Below the pieces are notes generated by a model that made no database searches, was not told the DNA's origin, and was given only the letters and a program-made list of their open reading frames with translations. Shown here piece by piece: positions 49,578 through 58,342 of a stretch of DNA of 64,000 bases (within the stretch, counting starts at the first letter, position 1; each line of letters opens with the position of its first letter). This DNA comes from Janibacter alkaliphilus (GTDB lineage Bacteria > Actinomycetota > Actinomycetes > Actinomycetales > Dermatophilaceae), in the NCBI RefSeq assembly GCF_013408565.1, contig NZ_JACBZX010000001.1:1550001-1614000 (forward strand), read 5' to 3'. The position numbers and the translations under genes are program-made.

Positions 49578-50992
49578 GCGCCGGCACCGGCGGCCTCGAC
49601 GTCGCCGGGGGCAGCCACGGCCTCGCCGTCTCCCTCGACGAGATGGCCTGGGCCGCGCGCCGGCTGGACCGGGTCGCCGACCAGCTGCAGGGGCTGCTGG
49701 CCGAGCTGCTCCTGCTCGAGGTGCACCCCCGGCTCCAGGCGGCCTCGCTGGTGGCTCCCGACCGAGGACTGCCCCTGCAGCTGGGCCTGGCGCGCCTGTG
49801 CAGCCCGGTCGGGATCGGCGGCAGCGCGCTGGCCCTGGAGGTGCTCGCCGACGGGGTGGCCGAGGCGCTCGCGGTCTACGACGACGTGGAGCGGCTGGTG
49901 GACGGCGCCATCGACACCGTCGAGGTGGGCGTGGGCATCGGGCTGGGCGCCACCGCGCCGCTCACGGTGCCGGCCCTCGGCCTCGGCGTGGCCGTGGCCA
50001 GTCCCGAGCGGGTCGACGCCTGGCTCTTCGACCACCCCTGGGTGGTGCCGCACACGATGGACGGGCTCGAAGGGGTCGTCCTCGGCCTGGGTCTCGGCGT
50101 GCCCGTGGCCGGTCCCTGGCTGCTCGGTCGGTCGCTCGGCGCGGGCGGCTACCCGCCGCGCTCGCAGCCCGAGGCGGTCGAGGCGCTGCTGCTCGGGCTG
50201 GCAGGCACCGGGCTGATGGACGAGTCCGGCCACCGCGCCTCGGTGGTGCCCGGCGCGCGGCAGCCCGGCCGGGGTCCGCGCTCGGTCGCGGACCTGGTCG
50301 CCCGGGACGGGCCCAGCGCCGGCGGCCAGAAGGTGCGGGTCACCCGCGTCGCACGGCCCGACGGGACCTCCGCGTGGATCGTCGACGTGCCCGGCACCCA
50401 GACCTTCGACCCCCGGACCGGCCGGACGATCTACGACATGACGAGCAACGCTCGGCTCGCCGCCAACCAGCGCACGCTCTCCACCCAGGCGATCGCCGAC
50501 GCGCTCGGCGACGCCCAGGCGCGGATGGGCGGACCGGGCGCGCGCCACGAACCGATCCTGCTCAACGGGCACAGCCAGGGCGGCCTCACCGCCGCCGCCC
50601 TGGCCGCGGACCCCCGCGTGCGACGGCGGTTCCCCGGGGCACGGCACGTGGTGACCACCGGCGCGCCGGTCGCGACCGTCCCCGTCGGCCGCGACGTCTC
50701 GGTGCTCTCGGTCGAGCACGACCAGGACCTCGTGCCCGGCCTGGACGGCGCGGACAACCCGGACCGGGAGCAGTGGGTCACGGTGCGCCGGGACGTCGCC
50801 GAGGACCTCGACGAGGACGCGGGCGCCACCGAGGCTCACGACAACGACCTCTACGAACGCACCGCCGCCCAGATCGACGACGCCGGCGACCAGGACCCCT
50901 CGCTGCGGGACTGGCGGGCGGGCGCGGCTCCCTTCCTCGACGGGGGTGAGGCCGAGACGATCGACTACGAGATCACCCGCGAGCGCCGGTGA
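49574..50992 (+). CDS. alpha/beta hydrolase-like protein with helical N-terminal domain, possible T7SS-linked effector
   Basis: 472 residues. The N-terminal about 90 residues are helical (LAVSLDEMAWAARRLDRVADQLQGLLAELL), WXG-like. A middle glycine-rich hydrophobic region follows (about 115-215). The C-terminal hydrolase domain has VTRVARPDGTSAWIVDVPGTQ, then LLNGHSQGGLTAAAL with the nucleophile-elbow GHSQG (about residues 336-340), VSVLSVEHDQDLVPGLDG (candidate Asp) and ATEAHDNDLYERTA (candidate His). A complete Ser-Asp-His triad is plausible. No signal peptide. Coupled to the upstream WXG100-like gene. The substrate is unknown; lipid or peptidoglycan esters are guesses. Confidence 0.75.
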   Translation: MSAGTGGLDVAGGSHGLAVSLDEMAWAARRLDRVADQLQGLLAELLLLEVHPRLQAASLVAPDRGLPLQLGLARLCSPVGIGGSALALEVLADGVAEALAVYDDVERLVDGAIDTVEVGVGIGLGATAPLTVPALGLGVAVASPERVDAWLFDHPWVVPHTMDGLEGVVLGLGLGVPVAGPWLLGRSLGAGGYPPRSQPEAVEALLLGLAGTGLMDESGHRASVVPGARQPGRGPRSVADLVARDGPSAGGQKVRVTRVARPDGTSAWIVDVPGTQTFDPRTGRTIYDMTSNARLAANQRTLSTQAIADALGDAQARMGGPGARHEPILLNGHSQGGLTAAALAADPRVRRRFPGARHVVTTGAPVATVPVGRDVSVLSVEHDQDLVPGLDGADNPDREQWVTVRRDVAEDLDEDAGATEAHDNDLYERTAAQIDDAGDQDPSLRDWRAGAAPFLDGGEAETIDYEITRERR

Positions 50993-51042
50993 ACGCCGGT
51001 GAGCGCGGTCGCACGCCCGACGGGCTGGCAGGATCGACCCTC

Positions 51043-52941
51043 GTGACCCCCTCGCTGACCGCAGCCCGCGTGCTCCTCGACGAGCTCGTCCGGCTCGGGG
51101 TCCGCGACCTCGTGCTCTGCCCGGGTTCGCGGTCCGCGCCGCTGGCCTACGCCGCGCACGAGCTGGACGAGGCCGGTCGGCTGCGGCTGCACGTGCGGGT
51201 CGACGAGCGCTCCGCCGCCTTCCTCGCGCTGGGCCTGGGCAAGCGCTCGCGGCGGCCGGCGGTGGTCGTGACGACCAGCGGCAGCGCGGTGGGCAACCTG
51301 CACCCGGCCGTCCTCGAGGCCCACCACGCGGCCGTCCCGCTGATCCTGCTCACCGCCGACCGGCCGCCCGAGCTGCGTGGGGTGGGTGCCAACCAGGCCA
51401 CACAGCAGCCGGGGATCTTCGGCGGGTCGGTGCGGCTCGCGCTCGACCTGGAGACCCCGGCCGAGCCCGCCCGCCAGGCCGCCACCTGGCGCAGCGCCGC
51501 CGGTCGTGCCGTGGCTGCCGCCACCGGGGCGCTCACCGGGCCCGGGCAGGCCGGGCCGGTGCACCTCAACCAGCCCTTCCGCGACCCGCTCGCACCGGGC
51601 AGCGACGACCCGTTGGTCGATGGTGGCGAAGCCGGTGCCGGTGCCGGTGGTGGTGGCGGGAGCGCCGAGGGCGGCGACCCGGTGCGCGGACGTCCGGACG
51701 GCGCCCCGTGGGTGACCCTGCCCGGCGCCATTGCCGGACCGGTGCCCGACGGGCATCCCCCGCTGGCCAACGACGAGCGCACTCTCATCGTCATCGGCGA
51801 GCTGCCCACGCCCGGGCTGCGCCGCGCCGCGCTCGACTGGGCGGCCCACCACGGAGCGCCGGTCGTCGCGGAGCCCGGCCCGGGCACGCACGACCTCGTG
51901 CTCCCGCACGGCGCCCTGCTGCTCACCGCGCACGCCTGGGTCGAGGCGCACCTGCCCTCGCGGGTGCTCGTCGTGGGCCGCCCCACGCTCGGTCGAGCCG
52001 TGCCGGCGCTGACCCGGCGTCCGGGGGTGCGCGTCGAGGTGATCACCCCGGGCGAACCCGCCGCCGACGGCTGGGCCGACGCCACCAGCACCGCCGCCGC
52101 CGTGCACCCTGTCTCCGCGCTGGTCCTCGATGGCGACCCGGGCCCGCCGGCGGACCCGTCGGCCTGGGCCCGTGAGTGGCTGGACGCCGGTGAGCGGATG
52201 GCCGCCGCGCTCGACCCCGACGCGGCCCGCGCCGCGACCGCCCCCATCGAGACCGGCGTACCGACCCCGCCCGCCATGCCGGCCGCACCGACCCCGCCCG
52301 CCCCCCTGGACGCACCGACCCCGCGCGCGACGCTGGACGGGCCGACCGTCGCGGCGCTGCTGAACGACGCCCTGCCCACGGGCGCCCGGCTGCTGCTCGG
52401 CAGCAGCAGCGTGGCCCGCGACTGGCACCTCGCGCTGCCTCGGCCCCGGCCGGACCTCGACGTCGTCACCAGCCGTGGTCTGGCCGGCATCGACGGGCTG
52501 GTCAGCACCGCGGCCGGTCTGGCGCTGGCCGACCCGCAGACCCCGACGGTCGCGCTGCTCGGCGACCTCAGCTTCCTGCACGACGCCGGCGGGCTCGTCA
52601 TCGGCCCGGACGAGCCGACCCCGGACCTGACGATCGTCGTCGTCGACGACGACGGCGGCAGCATCTTCACCACCCTGGAGCACGGGGCCGACGCGCTGGC
52701 CGCCCCCTTCGCCCGGATCTTCGCCACCCCCACCCGAAGCGACGTCGCGGCCGTGGCCCGGGCGCACGGGGCCGCGGTCGTCGAGGTCCGCGCCGCCGCC
52801 GACCTGGCCGCAGCGGTGTCAGCGGCTCCCGAGGGCCTGCGGGTGGTGCGGGTCCCGGTCGACCTGCACGGTCGCCGCTCGGCGGACCAGCGACGGCGCG
52901 ACCGGGTGGCGAGGGTGCTGGCTCAGCCGCCGAGCGCCTGA
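51043..52941 (+). CDS. menD: SEPHCHC synthase MenD
   Basis: 632-residue thiamine-diphosphate enzyme that adds 2-oxoglutarate to isochorismate. Seen: LVRLGVRDLVLCPGSRSAPLAYA (about residues 11-33), VRVDERSAAFLALGLGK with the catalytic Glu, VVVTTSGSAVGNLHPAV, LTADRPPELRGVGANQ, and the C-terminal ThDP/Mg site GLAGIDGLVSTAAGLAL...LLGDLSFLHDAGG...VVVDDDGGSIFTTL. An Ala/Pro-rich insertion (about 399-445) is unusual. GTG 51043 with AGGA upstream is preferred to a GTG at 50989 overlapping the hydrolase gene. The 3' end overlaps convergent menF by 19 bp. Confidence 0.94.
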   Translation: MTPSLTAARVLLDELVRLGVRDLVLCPGSRSAPLAYAAHELDEAGRLRLHVRVDERSAAFLALGLGKRSRRPAVVVTTSGSAVGNLHPAVLEAHHAAVPLILLTADRPPELRGVGANQATQQPGIFGGSVRLALDLETPAEPARQAATWRSAAGRAVAAATGALTGPGQAGPVHLNQPFRDPLAPGSDDPLVDGGEAGAGAGGGGGSAEGGDPVRGRPDGAPWVTLPGAIAGPVPDGHPPLANDERTLIVIGELPTPGLRRAALDWAAHHGAPVVAEPGPGTHDLVLPHGALLLTAHAWVEAHLPSRVLVVGRPTLGRAVPALTRRPGVRVEVITPGEPAADGWADATSTAAAVHPVSALVLDGDPGPPADPSAWAREWLDAGERMAAALDPDAARAATAPIETGVPTPPAMPAAPTPPAPLDAPTPRATLDGPTVAALLNDALPTGARLLLGSSSVARDWHLALPRPRPDLDVVTSRGLAGIDGLVSTAAGLALADPQTPTVALLGDLSFLHDAGGLVIGPDEPTPDLTIVVVDDDGGSIFTTLEHGADALAAPFARIFATPTRSDVAAVARAHGAAVVEVRAAADLAAAVSAAPEGLRVVRVPVDLHGRRSADQRRRDRVARVLAQPPSA

Positions 52942-54200
52942 CGCATCGGCAGCAGCTTGGCCTCGGACTCGGCCACCTCTTCGTCCGCCCGGGACCCGGC
53001 GACGATCCCGCAGCCGGCGTAGAGCCGCAGCCGGTCGGGGGCCTGGTAGCGCCCCGAGCGCAGGGCGATGCCCCACTCCCCGTCGCCGCTGGCATCCATC
53101 CAGCCGACCGGCCCGGCGTAACGACCCCGGTCGAGGTGCTCGAGCTCGCTGATCAGCGCGTCCGCGGCCGGGGTGGGGGTGCCGCAGACCGCGGCCGACG
53201 GGTGCAGCGAGCTGGCCAGGGCCAGCGACGTCGAGTCGTCGTCGACCACCCCGGCGACGTCGGTGGCCAGGTGCATGACGTTGCTCAGGTGCAGCACGAA
53301 GGGGGACTCCGGCACGTTGACCGAGGAGGTGTGCGCGGCGAGCGCGTCAGCCACCGAGCGCACCGCGTACTCGTGCTCCTCGAGGTCCTTGCTGCTGCGG
53401 GCCAGCGACGCCGCCAGCGCGAGGTCGTGGCTGTCGTCGCCGCTGCGCCGGATCGTCCCGGCGAGCACCCGGGAGGTGACCAGGCCCCGCTCGAGCCGGA
53501 CGAGCATCTCCGGGGTGGCCCCGACCATCCCGTCCACGGCGAAGACCCAGGTCGTCTCGTAGCCCTCGGCCAGCCGCCGCAGCAGCCAGCGCGGGTCGAC
53601 CGGTGCCTCGGCCCGCGCCTGCACCGAGCGGGCGAGCACCACCTTGTCCAGGGCGCCCGCGTTGATCCGGGCCACCGCCTCCTCCACCGCGGCCGCCCAC
53701 GAGGTGGCGTCGAGGCGCCCGTCGCCGATCTGCACCGGGCCCGGCGCCGGGGGCGGGGTGCGCCGTCCGGGGACGACGTCGGCCGGGGGCACGGTGGCGT
53801 CCACGGTCATCGTCGTCACCCAGGCCTGCCGGCCGCGGCGCCCGACGAGCACCTCGGGCACGACGAGCGTGGACTCCTCCTGCGAGCTGCCCGAGTAGGT
53901 CATGGTGCCGAAGGCGACCGGTCCGGTGCCCGGCAGGTCGACGTCGTCGCGGACGATGCACTCCCGGGTGGTCTCCCGCCACCAGCGCGCCGCGTCGGCG
54001 AAGCGGTCCGGGCCGGAGGTGCTGACCGAGGCCACCCGACCCCAGCCGACGAGGCCCTCGCCCCGACGGACCCAGGAGACCACCGCGGCGGGGTCGGCGG
54101 TCGGCGGGAGCACGTCCAGCAGGTCCCCGACACGGGCCGCGGGGACGGCGGTCGTCCGGGCGATGAGCGGGGACGGTGCCGCCGGGGAGGGTGACGTCAT
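52923..54200 (-). CDS. menF: isochorismate synthase MenF
   Basis: 425-residue chorismate-binding enzyme making isochorismate for menaquinone. Seen: [133 protein letters not shown] and the end [23 protein letters not shown] with the Mg-binding Glu. This is the EntC/MenF pattern. The ATG 54200 start is divergent from menG (51-bp gap). A siderophore role (EntC) cannot be excluded by sequence, but the men neighbours argue for MenF. Confidence 0.93.
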   Translation of the reverse strand: MTSPSPAAPSPLIARTTAVPAARVGDLLDVLPPTADPAAVVSWVRRGEGLVGWGRVASVSTSGPDRFADAARWWRETTRECIVRDDVDLPGTGPVAFGTMTYSGSSQEESTLVVPEVLVGRRGRQAWVTTMTVDATVPPADVVPGRRTPPPAPGPVQIGDGRLDATSWAAAVEEAVARINAGALDKVVLARSVQARAEAPVDPRWLLRRLAEGYETTWVFAVDGMVGATPEMLVRLERGLVTSRVLAGTIRRSGDDSHDLALAASLARSSKDLEEHEYAVRSVADALAAHTSSVNVPESPFVLHLSNVMHLATDVAGVVDDDSTSLALASSLHPSAAVCGTPTPAADALISELEHLDRGRYAGPVGWMDASGDGEWGIALRSGRYQAPDRLRLYAGCGIVAGSRADEEVAESEAKLLPMRQALGG

Positions 54201-54251
54201 GGCTGCTCCAGGGTACGACCAGTGCCCGGCGCGGGTGCGAGGATGTGCCGC

Positions 54252-54944
54252 ATGACCCGCGCCTCCCTCGCCAAGGACCCCCAGGCGGTCGCGTCGATGT
54301 TCGACGAGACCGCGGCGAAGTACGACCTCATGAACGACGTGATGTCGCTCGGGCAGACCCGGCTGTGGCGGCGCGCGGTGACCGCGGCGATCGACCCGGC
54401 GCCGGGGGAGCGGGTGCTGGACATCGCGGCCGGCCCGGGGTCGTCCTCGGTGTCGCTGCGGGCCGCCGGCGCCGACGTGGTCTCGGCGGACTTCTCGCTC
54501 GGGATGCTCCGGCAGGGGCGCACCCAGCGGCCCGACCTCGACTTCGCCGCGGCGGACGCGACCCGGCTGCCCTTCGCCGACGCCTCCTTCGACGTGGTGA
54601 CGATGTCCTTCGGCTTCCGCAACGTCGGCGACCAGGAGGCGGCCCTCGGCGAGTTCCTGCGGGTGACCCGCCCCGGCGGGCGGCTGCTGATCTGCGAGTT
54701 CAGTCAGCCGACCAACCGCTGGTTCCGCACCGTGTACTCCGAGTACCTCATGGCCGCCTTCCCCCCGGTGGCCCGGGCGATCAGCTCCAACCCGGAGAGC
54801 TACGTCTACCTGGCCGAGTCGATCCAGGCCTGGCCGGCCCAGCGCGAGCTGGCGACCCGGATCGCCGCCGCCGGATGGACGGACGTCGCCTGGCAGAACC
54901 TCACCGGCGGCATCGTCGCGCTGCACCGCGCGATCCGCCCCTGA
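54252..54944 (+). CDS. menG: demethylmenaquinone methyltransferase MenG/UbiE
   Basis: 230-residue SAM methyltransferase for the final ring methylation of menaquinone. Seen: [29 protein letters not shown] (UbiE signature 1), [28 protein letters not shown] (SAM-binding), [37 protein letters not shown] and the C-terminal [15 protein letters not shown] (signature 2). The ATG is at 54252 immediately before [10 protein letters not shown], with the upstream in-frame ATGs overlapping the menF promoter. Confidence 0.95.
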   Translation: MTRASLAKDPQAVASMFDETAAKYDLMNDVMSLGQTRLWRRAVTAAIDPAPGERVLDIAAGPGSSSVSLRAAGADVVSADFSLGMLRQGRTQRPDLDFAAADATRLPFADASFDVVTMSFGFRNVGDQEAALGEFLRVTRPGGRLLICEFSQPTNRWFRTVYSEYLMAAFPPVARAISSNPESYVYLAESIQAWPAQRELATRIAAAGWTDVAWQNLTGGIVALHRAIRP

Positions 54945-54959
54945 CCCGCGGCCGACACG

Positions 54960-55028
54960 CGACCCACCTACGACGACGCGACCCACCTACGACGCGACCC
55001 ACCTACGACGCGACCCACCTACGACGCG
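54960..55028 (+). repeat. 16-bp tandem repeat D, four copies
   Basis: Unit CGACCCACCTACGACG repeated four times, the first copy with a 3-bp (ACG) expansion. It is directly abutted by palindrome copy 4. Lies between the menG stop and the menJ leader. Confidence 0.9.
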
Positions 55029-55029
55029 A

Positions 55030-55077
55030 GCTACCACGCAGTAAGTGTCGTGATCACAGCACTTACTGCGTGGTAGC
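55030..55077. repeat. 48-bp palindrome family B, copy 4
   Basis: Same sequence as copy 3 (arms GCTACCACGCAGTAAGTG / CACTTACTGCGTGGTAGC). It follows the 16-bp tandem repeats and precedes the menJ promoter region by about 60 bp. Confidence 0.92.
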
Positions 55078-55157
55078 CGGGGGCTTGGGGGCGGGCGGGG
55101 GTTAGGTAGGCCTTCGTGAACAGGTCTGGTTCCGCGGGAGTAGTGTGCCGAGCAGTT

Positions 55158-55173
55158 CGTGAAACACTTCACA
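55158..55173. promoter_or_regulatory. Rex-like operator upstream of menJ-nuo
   Basis: CGTGAAACACTTCACA is an inverted repeat (GTGAA N4 TTCAC) matching the Streptomyces Rex operator TGTGAACNNNTTCACA at all but two fixed positions. A TAGTGT hexamer 12 bp before it (55141) could be a -10 box, which would place the operator at the start of transcription, 17 bp before the menJ GTG. Rex is the NADH/NAD+-sensing repressor that controls nuo in Streptomyces; here its identity is inferred. Confidence 0.55.
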
Positions 55174-55189
55174 AGCCGCCGAGGAACTC

Positions 55190-56500
55190 GTGACCAGCAC
55201 TCCTGAGCGTCCCACCGTCGATCGCTCCGCCGACGTCGTCGTCGTCGGTGCCGGTCCCGGTGGCAGCGCCACCGCCGCCTGGCTGGCGAAGGCGGGCCTG
55301 GACGTCGTGCTGCTGGAGAAGTCCACCTTCCCCCGGGACAAGGTCTGCGGCGACGGGCTCACCCCGCGGGCGGTCCGGCAGATCGAGGCGCTGGGCATCC
55401 CGTCGGCCGAGACCGACGGCTGGGCGCACAACAAGGGCCTGCGGATCATCGCCGGCGGCATGCGCCTGCAGCTCGACTGGCCCGAGGTCACCTCCTTCCC
55501 CGGCTACGGCATGGCCCGGGCCCGTGGCGACCTCGACGAGGTGCTCGCCCGGCACGCCGCCCGCTGCGGCACCGAGCTGCTGGAGCGGCGCAACGTCACC
55601 GGCCCCGTCCTGGACGAGTCCGGCCGGGTCAGCGGCGTCGAGGCGAAGGTGGTCGACGAGCGCGGCCGGGCCACCGGCGAGCGCGAGACCTACCGGGCCC
55701 CGGTCGTCGTCGCCGCCGACGGCGTCTCCTCGCGCCTGTCCATCGGGGTGGGCCGGGAGAAGCGTGAGGACCGCCCGATGGCGGTCGCGGTGCGCGCCTA
55801 CTACGAGACCCCGCGCCACGACGACGACTACATGGAGAGCCACCTCGAGCTGTGGACCACCGGCGAGGACGGGCAGCGCATCCTCATGCCCGGCTACGGC
55901 TGGCTCTTCGGCCTCGGCGACGGCCGCAGCAACATCGGCCTCGGCGTGCTCAACACCTCCGAGGCCTTCGGCCGCACCGACTACAAGGACGTCATGCGGC
56001 GCTGGGTCGAGACGATGCCTCCCGAGTGGGGGATCAACGAGGACACCATCACCGGCCCGATCCAGGCGGCCGCGCTGCCGATGGCCTTCAACCGCCAGCC
56101 GCTCTACGCCGACGGTCTGCTGCTCGTCGGCGACTCCGGCGGCATGGTCAACCCCTTCAACGGCGAGGGCATCGACTACGCCCTGGAGGCCGCGCACGAG
56201 GCGGCCGAGATCATCGGCGACGCGCTGCGCGCCCCCACCCCGGCCGCCCGCGAGGAGGCGCTGCAGCGCTACCCCGAGCGGATGCGCGAGCTGCACGGCG
56301 GCTACTTCCGGCTCGGGGCCGAGTTCGCCAAGCTCATCGGCCGACCGGAGATCATGCGCCTGGCCACCCGCTACGGGCTGCCGCGGCGCACCCTCATGAA
56401 GTTCATGCTCAAGCTCATGGCCAACCTGCCCGAGGAGAAGGGCGGCGGTCTCGACGACCGGGCCATCCAGCTGATGACCCGACTGGCCCCGAGCGCATGA
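55190..56500 (+). CDS. menJ: geranylgeranyl reductase family protein, MenJ-like menaquinone reductase
   Basis: 436-residue FAD protein. N-terminal VVVVGAGPGGSATAAWLAKAGLDVVLLEK binds FAD. FPRDKVCGDGLTPRAV (about residues 47-62) is the GGR-family substrate motif. VVVAADGVSSRLSI, then LLLVGDSGGMVNPFNGEGIDYALEAA (about 304-330), completes the flavin site. Mycobacterial MenJ, which saturates one isoprene bond of menaquinone, is encoded directly upstream of nuoA just as here. GTG start 55190. The next small frame overlaps its stop. Confidence 0.92.
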   Translation: MTSTPERPTVDRSADVVVVGAGPGGSATAAWLAKAGLDVVLLEKSTFPRDKVCGDGLTPRAVRQIEALGIPSAETDGWAHNKGLRIIAGGMRLQLDWPEVTSFPGYGMARARGDLDEVLARHAARCGTELLERRNVTGPVLDESGRVSGVEAKVVDERGRATGERETYRAPVVVAADGVSSRLSIGVGREKREDRPMAVAVRAYYETPRHDDDYMESHLELWTTGEDGQRILMPGYGWLFGLGDGRSNIGLGVLNTSEAFGRTDYKDVMRRWVETMPPEWGINEDTITGPIQAAALPMAFNRQPLYADGLLLVGDSGGMVNPFNGEGIDYALEAAHEAAEIIGDALRAPTPAAREEALQRYPERMRELHGGYFRLGAEFAKLIGRPEIMRLATRYGLPRRTLMKFMLKLMANLPEEKGGGLDDRAIQLMTRLAPSA

Positions 56501-56628
56501 GCGCCACGACGGTCGACGCCCCGGTCCTCCCGGGCGCGACGGGCACCGCCACGGCCCCGGGTGTGACCTGGGACACCTCCGGGCGCCTAGTATCGGACCA
56601 GGTCGCAGAGACGGAAGCGAGGCGCTGA
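56497..56628 (+). CDS. possible 43-residue leader ORF between menJ and nuoA
   Basis: ATG at 56497 overlaps the menJ stop (ATGA) and the frame runs for 43 residues (MSATTVDAPVLPGATG...) to a TGA 5 bp before nuoA. It is Ala/Thr/Gly-rich with no recognisable family. A TAGTAT hexamer lies inside it, so the region might instead be a nuo promoter and leader and the ORF fortuitous. Confidence 0.3.
   Translation: MSATTVDAPVLPGATGTATAPGVTWDTSGRLVSDQVAETEARR
56563..56593 (+). promoter_or_regulatory. candidate promoter for nuoA-N
   Basis: A -10-like TAGTAT at 56588-56593 with GTGACC at 56563-56568 as a -35 candidate, 19 bp apart, 40 bp upstream of the nuoA ATG. Weak evidence; transcription may instead come through from menJ. 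Confidence 0.35.
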
Positions 56629-56632
56629 CGAG

Positions 56633-56995
56633 ATGAACCCGTACATCCCGTTGCTCATCTTCTTCGCCATCGGCGTCGGCTTCGCCGCCGTGTCGGTGGT
56701 GACCAGCCTCGTCGTCGGCCCCGCCCGGGCGAACGTGGCCAAGTCGCAGGCCTACGAGTGCGGCATCCAGCCCACCCCCCAGGCGGCCGAGGGCGGCCGC
56801 TTCCCGGTGAAGTACTACCTCACCGCGATGCTGTTCATCATCTTCGACATCGAGGCGCTCTTCCTCTACCCCTTCGCGGTCGCCTTCGACCAGCTCGGGG
56901 CCTTCACCCTCGGTGCCGTCGTCCTCTTCCTGTTCAACGCGTTCTTCATCGCCGACGCCTACGTGTGGCGCCGCGGCGGGTTCGAGTGGGACTGA
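56633..56995 (+). CDS. nuoA: NADH-quinone oxidoreductase subunit A
   Basis: 120-residue membrane subunit of complex I at the junction of the quinone-reducing arm and the membrane arm. Three helices: [40 protein letters not shown] and [20 protein letters not shown]. The loop [23 protein letters not shown] carries the conserved Glu-Cys-Gly that lines the quinone region. First gene of the nuo series, 5 bp after a small frame and 20 bp before nuoB. Confidence 0.97.
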   Translation: MNPYIPLLIFFAIGVGFAAVSVVTSLVVGPARANVAKSQAYECGIQPTPQAAEGGRFPVKYYLTAMLFIIFDIEALFLYPFAVAFDQLGAFTLGAVVLFLFNAFFIADAYVWRRGGFEWD

Positions 56996-57014
56996 GAGAG
57001 GGAAGGGAGAGAGA

Positions 57015-57602
57015 ATGGGACTCGAGGAGAAGCTGCCGGCCGGCATCGCGCTGACCACCCTGGAGAACGTCGCCGGGTACATGCGCAAGGCGTCCATCTG
57101 GCCGGCCACCTTCGGCCTGGCGTGCTGCGCCATCGAGATGATGGCCGTCGGCACCCCGCACTACGACCTCGCCCGCTTCGGCATGGAGCGCTTCGCGGCC
57201 ACCCCGCGGCAGGCCGACCTGATGATCGTCGCCGGACGGGTCAGCCAGAAGATGGCCCCGGTGGTCCGTCAGGTCTACGACCAGATGGCCAACCCCAAGT
57301 GGGTCATCTCGATGGGCGTCTGCGCCAGCTCCGGCGGGATGTTCAACAACTACGCGATCGTCCAGGGCGTCGACCACATCATCCCGGTGGACATCTACCT
57401 GCCGGGCTGCCCGCCGCGCCCGGAGATGCTGCTCAACGCGATCATCGAGCTGCACGAGCAGATCCAGTCCAGCAAGCTCGGCGTGAACCGGGTGGCCGCC
57501 GCCCGCGCCGCCGAGCAGGCCGCGCTGGGCGCCGCCCCCACCGAGGCGATGGCCCCGACGCACGACCACGAGTCGCTGCTCGGAAGGAACCTGCTGGCAT
57601 GA
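57015..57602 (+). CDS. nuoB: NADH-quinone oxidoreductase subunit B
   Basis: 195-residue subunit carrying cluster N2, the last iron-sulfur centre before quinone. Ligands visible: the adjacent pair [22 protein letters not shown], and [15 protein letters not shown] 57015 is preceded by a purine-rich GGAAGGGAGAGAGA. The C terminus has an Ala-rich extension ([18 protein letters not shown]) beyond the E. coli-like core, common in actinobacteria. Stop overlaps nuoC ATG. Confidence 0.97.
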   Translation: MGLEEKLPAGIALTTLENVAGYMRKASIWPATFGLACCAIEMMAVGTPHYDLARFGMERFAATPRQADLMIVAGRVSQKMAPVVRQVYDQMANPKWVISMGVCASSGGMFNNYAIVQGVDHIIPVDIYLPGCPPRPEMLLNAIIELHEQIQSSKLGVNRVAAARAAEQAALGAAPTEAMAPTHDHESLLGRNLLA

Positions 57603-58342
57603 GCGAGAAGGACGTCACCCCGGGCCAGGCCGAGGAGGCCGGCCCGACCCCCGCCGAGCTCGTCGAGGCCGACCAGCCCGACGGGCCGGTGCAGGTCTCG
57701 CAGCGCCGCGGCATGTTCGGCGCCGGGCAGAGCCAGGACACCTCCGGCTACGGCGGGCTGCGCACCCCGGTGCTGCTGCCCGGGGAGGCCGAGCGCCCCT
57801 ACGGCGGGTTCTTCGACGAGGTCGTCGACGCCCTGGACGCAGCCACCGCCGGAGACGGTGCGGGCAGCCTGGTCGAGCGGGTGGTCGTCGACCGCGGCGA
57901 GCTCACCCTCTTCGTCGACCGCGACGACCTGCGCCCGGTGATGCAGGCGCTGCGCGACGTGCCGGCGCTGCGCTTCGAGATGTGCATGTCGGTCTCCGGC
58001 GTGCACTGGCCCGAGCAGACCGGTCGCGAGCTGCACGTGACCTACGAGCTGCTCTCGATCACCCACGGCAGCCGCCGGCTGCGGGTGGAGGTCACCGCCC
58101 CGGACGCCGACCCGCACATCCCCAGCGTCGTCGGGATCTACCCGGCCGCCGACTGGCACGAGCGGGAGACCTGGGACATGTTCGGCGTGGTCTTCGACGA
58201 CCGCCCCGACCTCACCCGCATCCTCATGCCCGACGACTGGCCGGGCCACCCGCAGCGCAAGGACTACCCGCTCGGCGGGATCCCGGTGGAGTACAAGGGC
58301 GGCACCGTCCCGCCGCCCGACGAGCGGAGGTCGTACAGCTGA
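57599..58342 (+). CDS. nuoC: NADH-quinone oxidoreductase subunit C
   Basis: 247-residue 30-kDa-type subunit. A disordered N-terminal about 60 residues ([19 protein letters not shown]...) is followed by the core [19 protein letters not shown] and [16 protein letters not shown]. The signature [29 protein letters not shown] (about residues 184-212) is unmistakable. The end is [19 protein letters not shown]. Overlaps nuoB by 4 bp and nuoD by 1 bp. Separate from nuoD, unlike the E. coli fusion. Confidence 0.96.
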   Translation: MSEKDVTPGQAEEAGPTPAELVEADQPDGPVQVSQRRGMFGAGQSQDTSGYGGLRTPVLLPGEAERPYGGFFDEVVDALDAATAGDGAGSLVERVVVDRGELTLFVDRDDLRPVMQALRDVPALRFEMCMSVSGVHWPEQTGRELHVTYELLSITHGSRRLRVEVTAPDADPHIPSVVGIYPAADWHERETWDMFGVVFDDRPDLTRILMPDDWPGHPQRKDYPLGGIPVEYKGGTVPPPDERRSYS

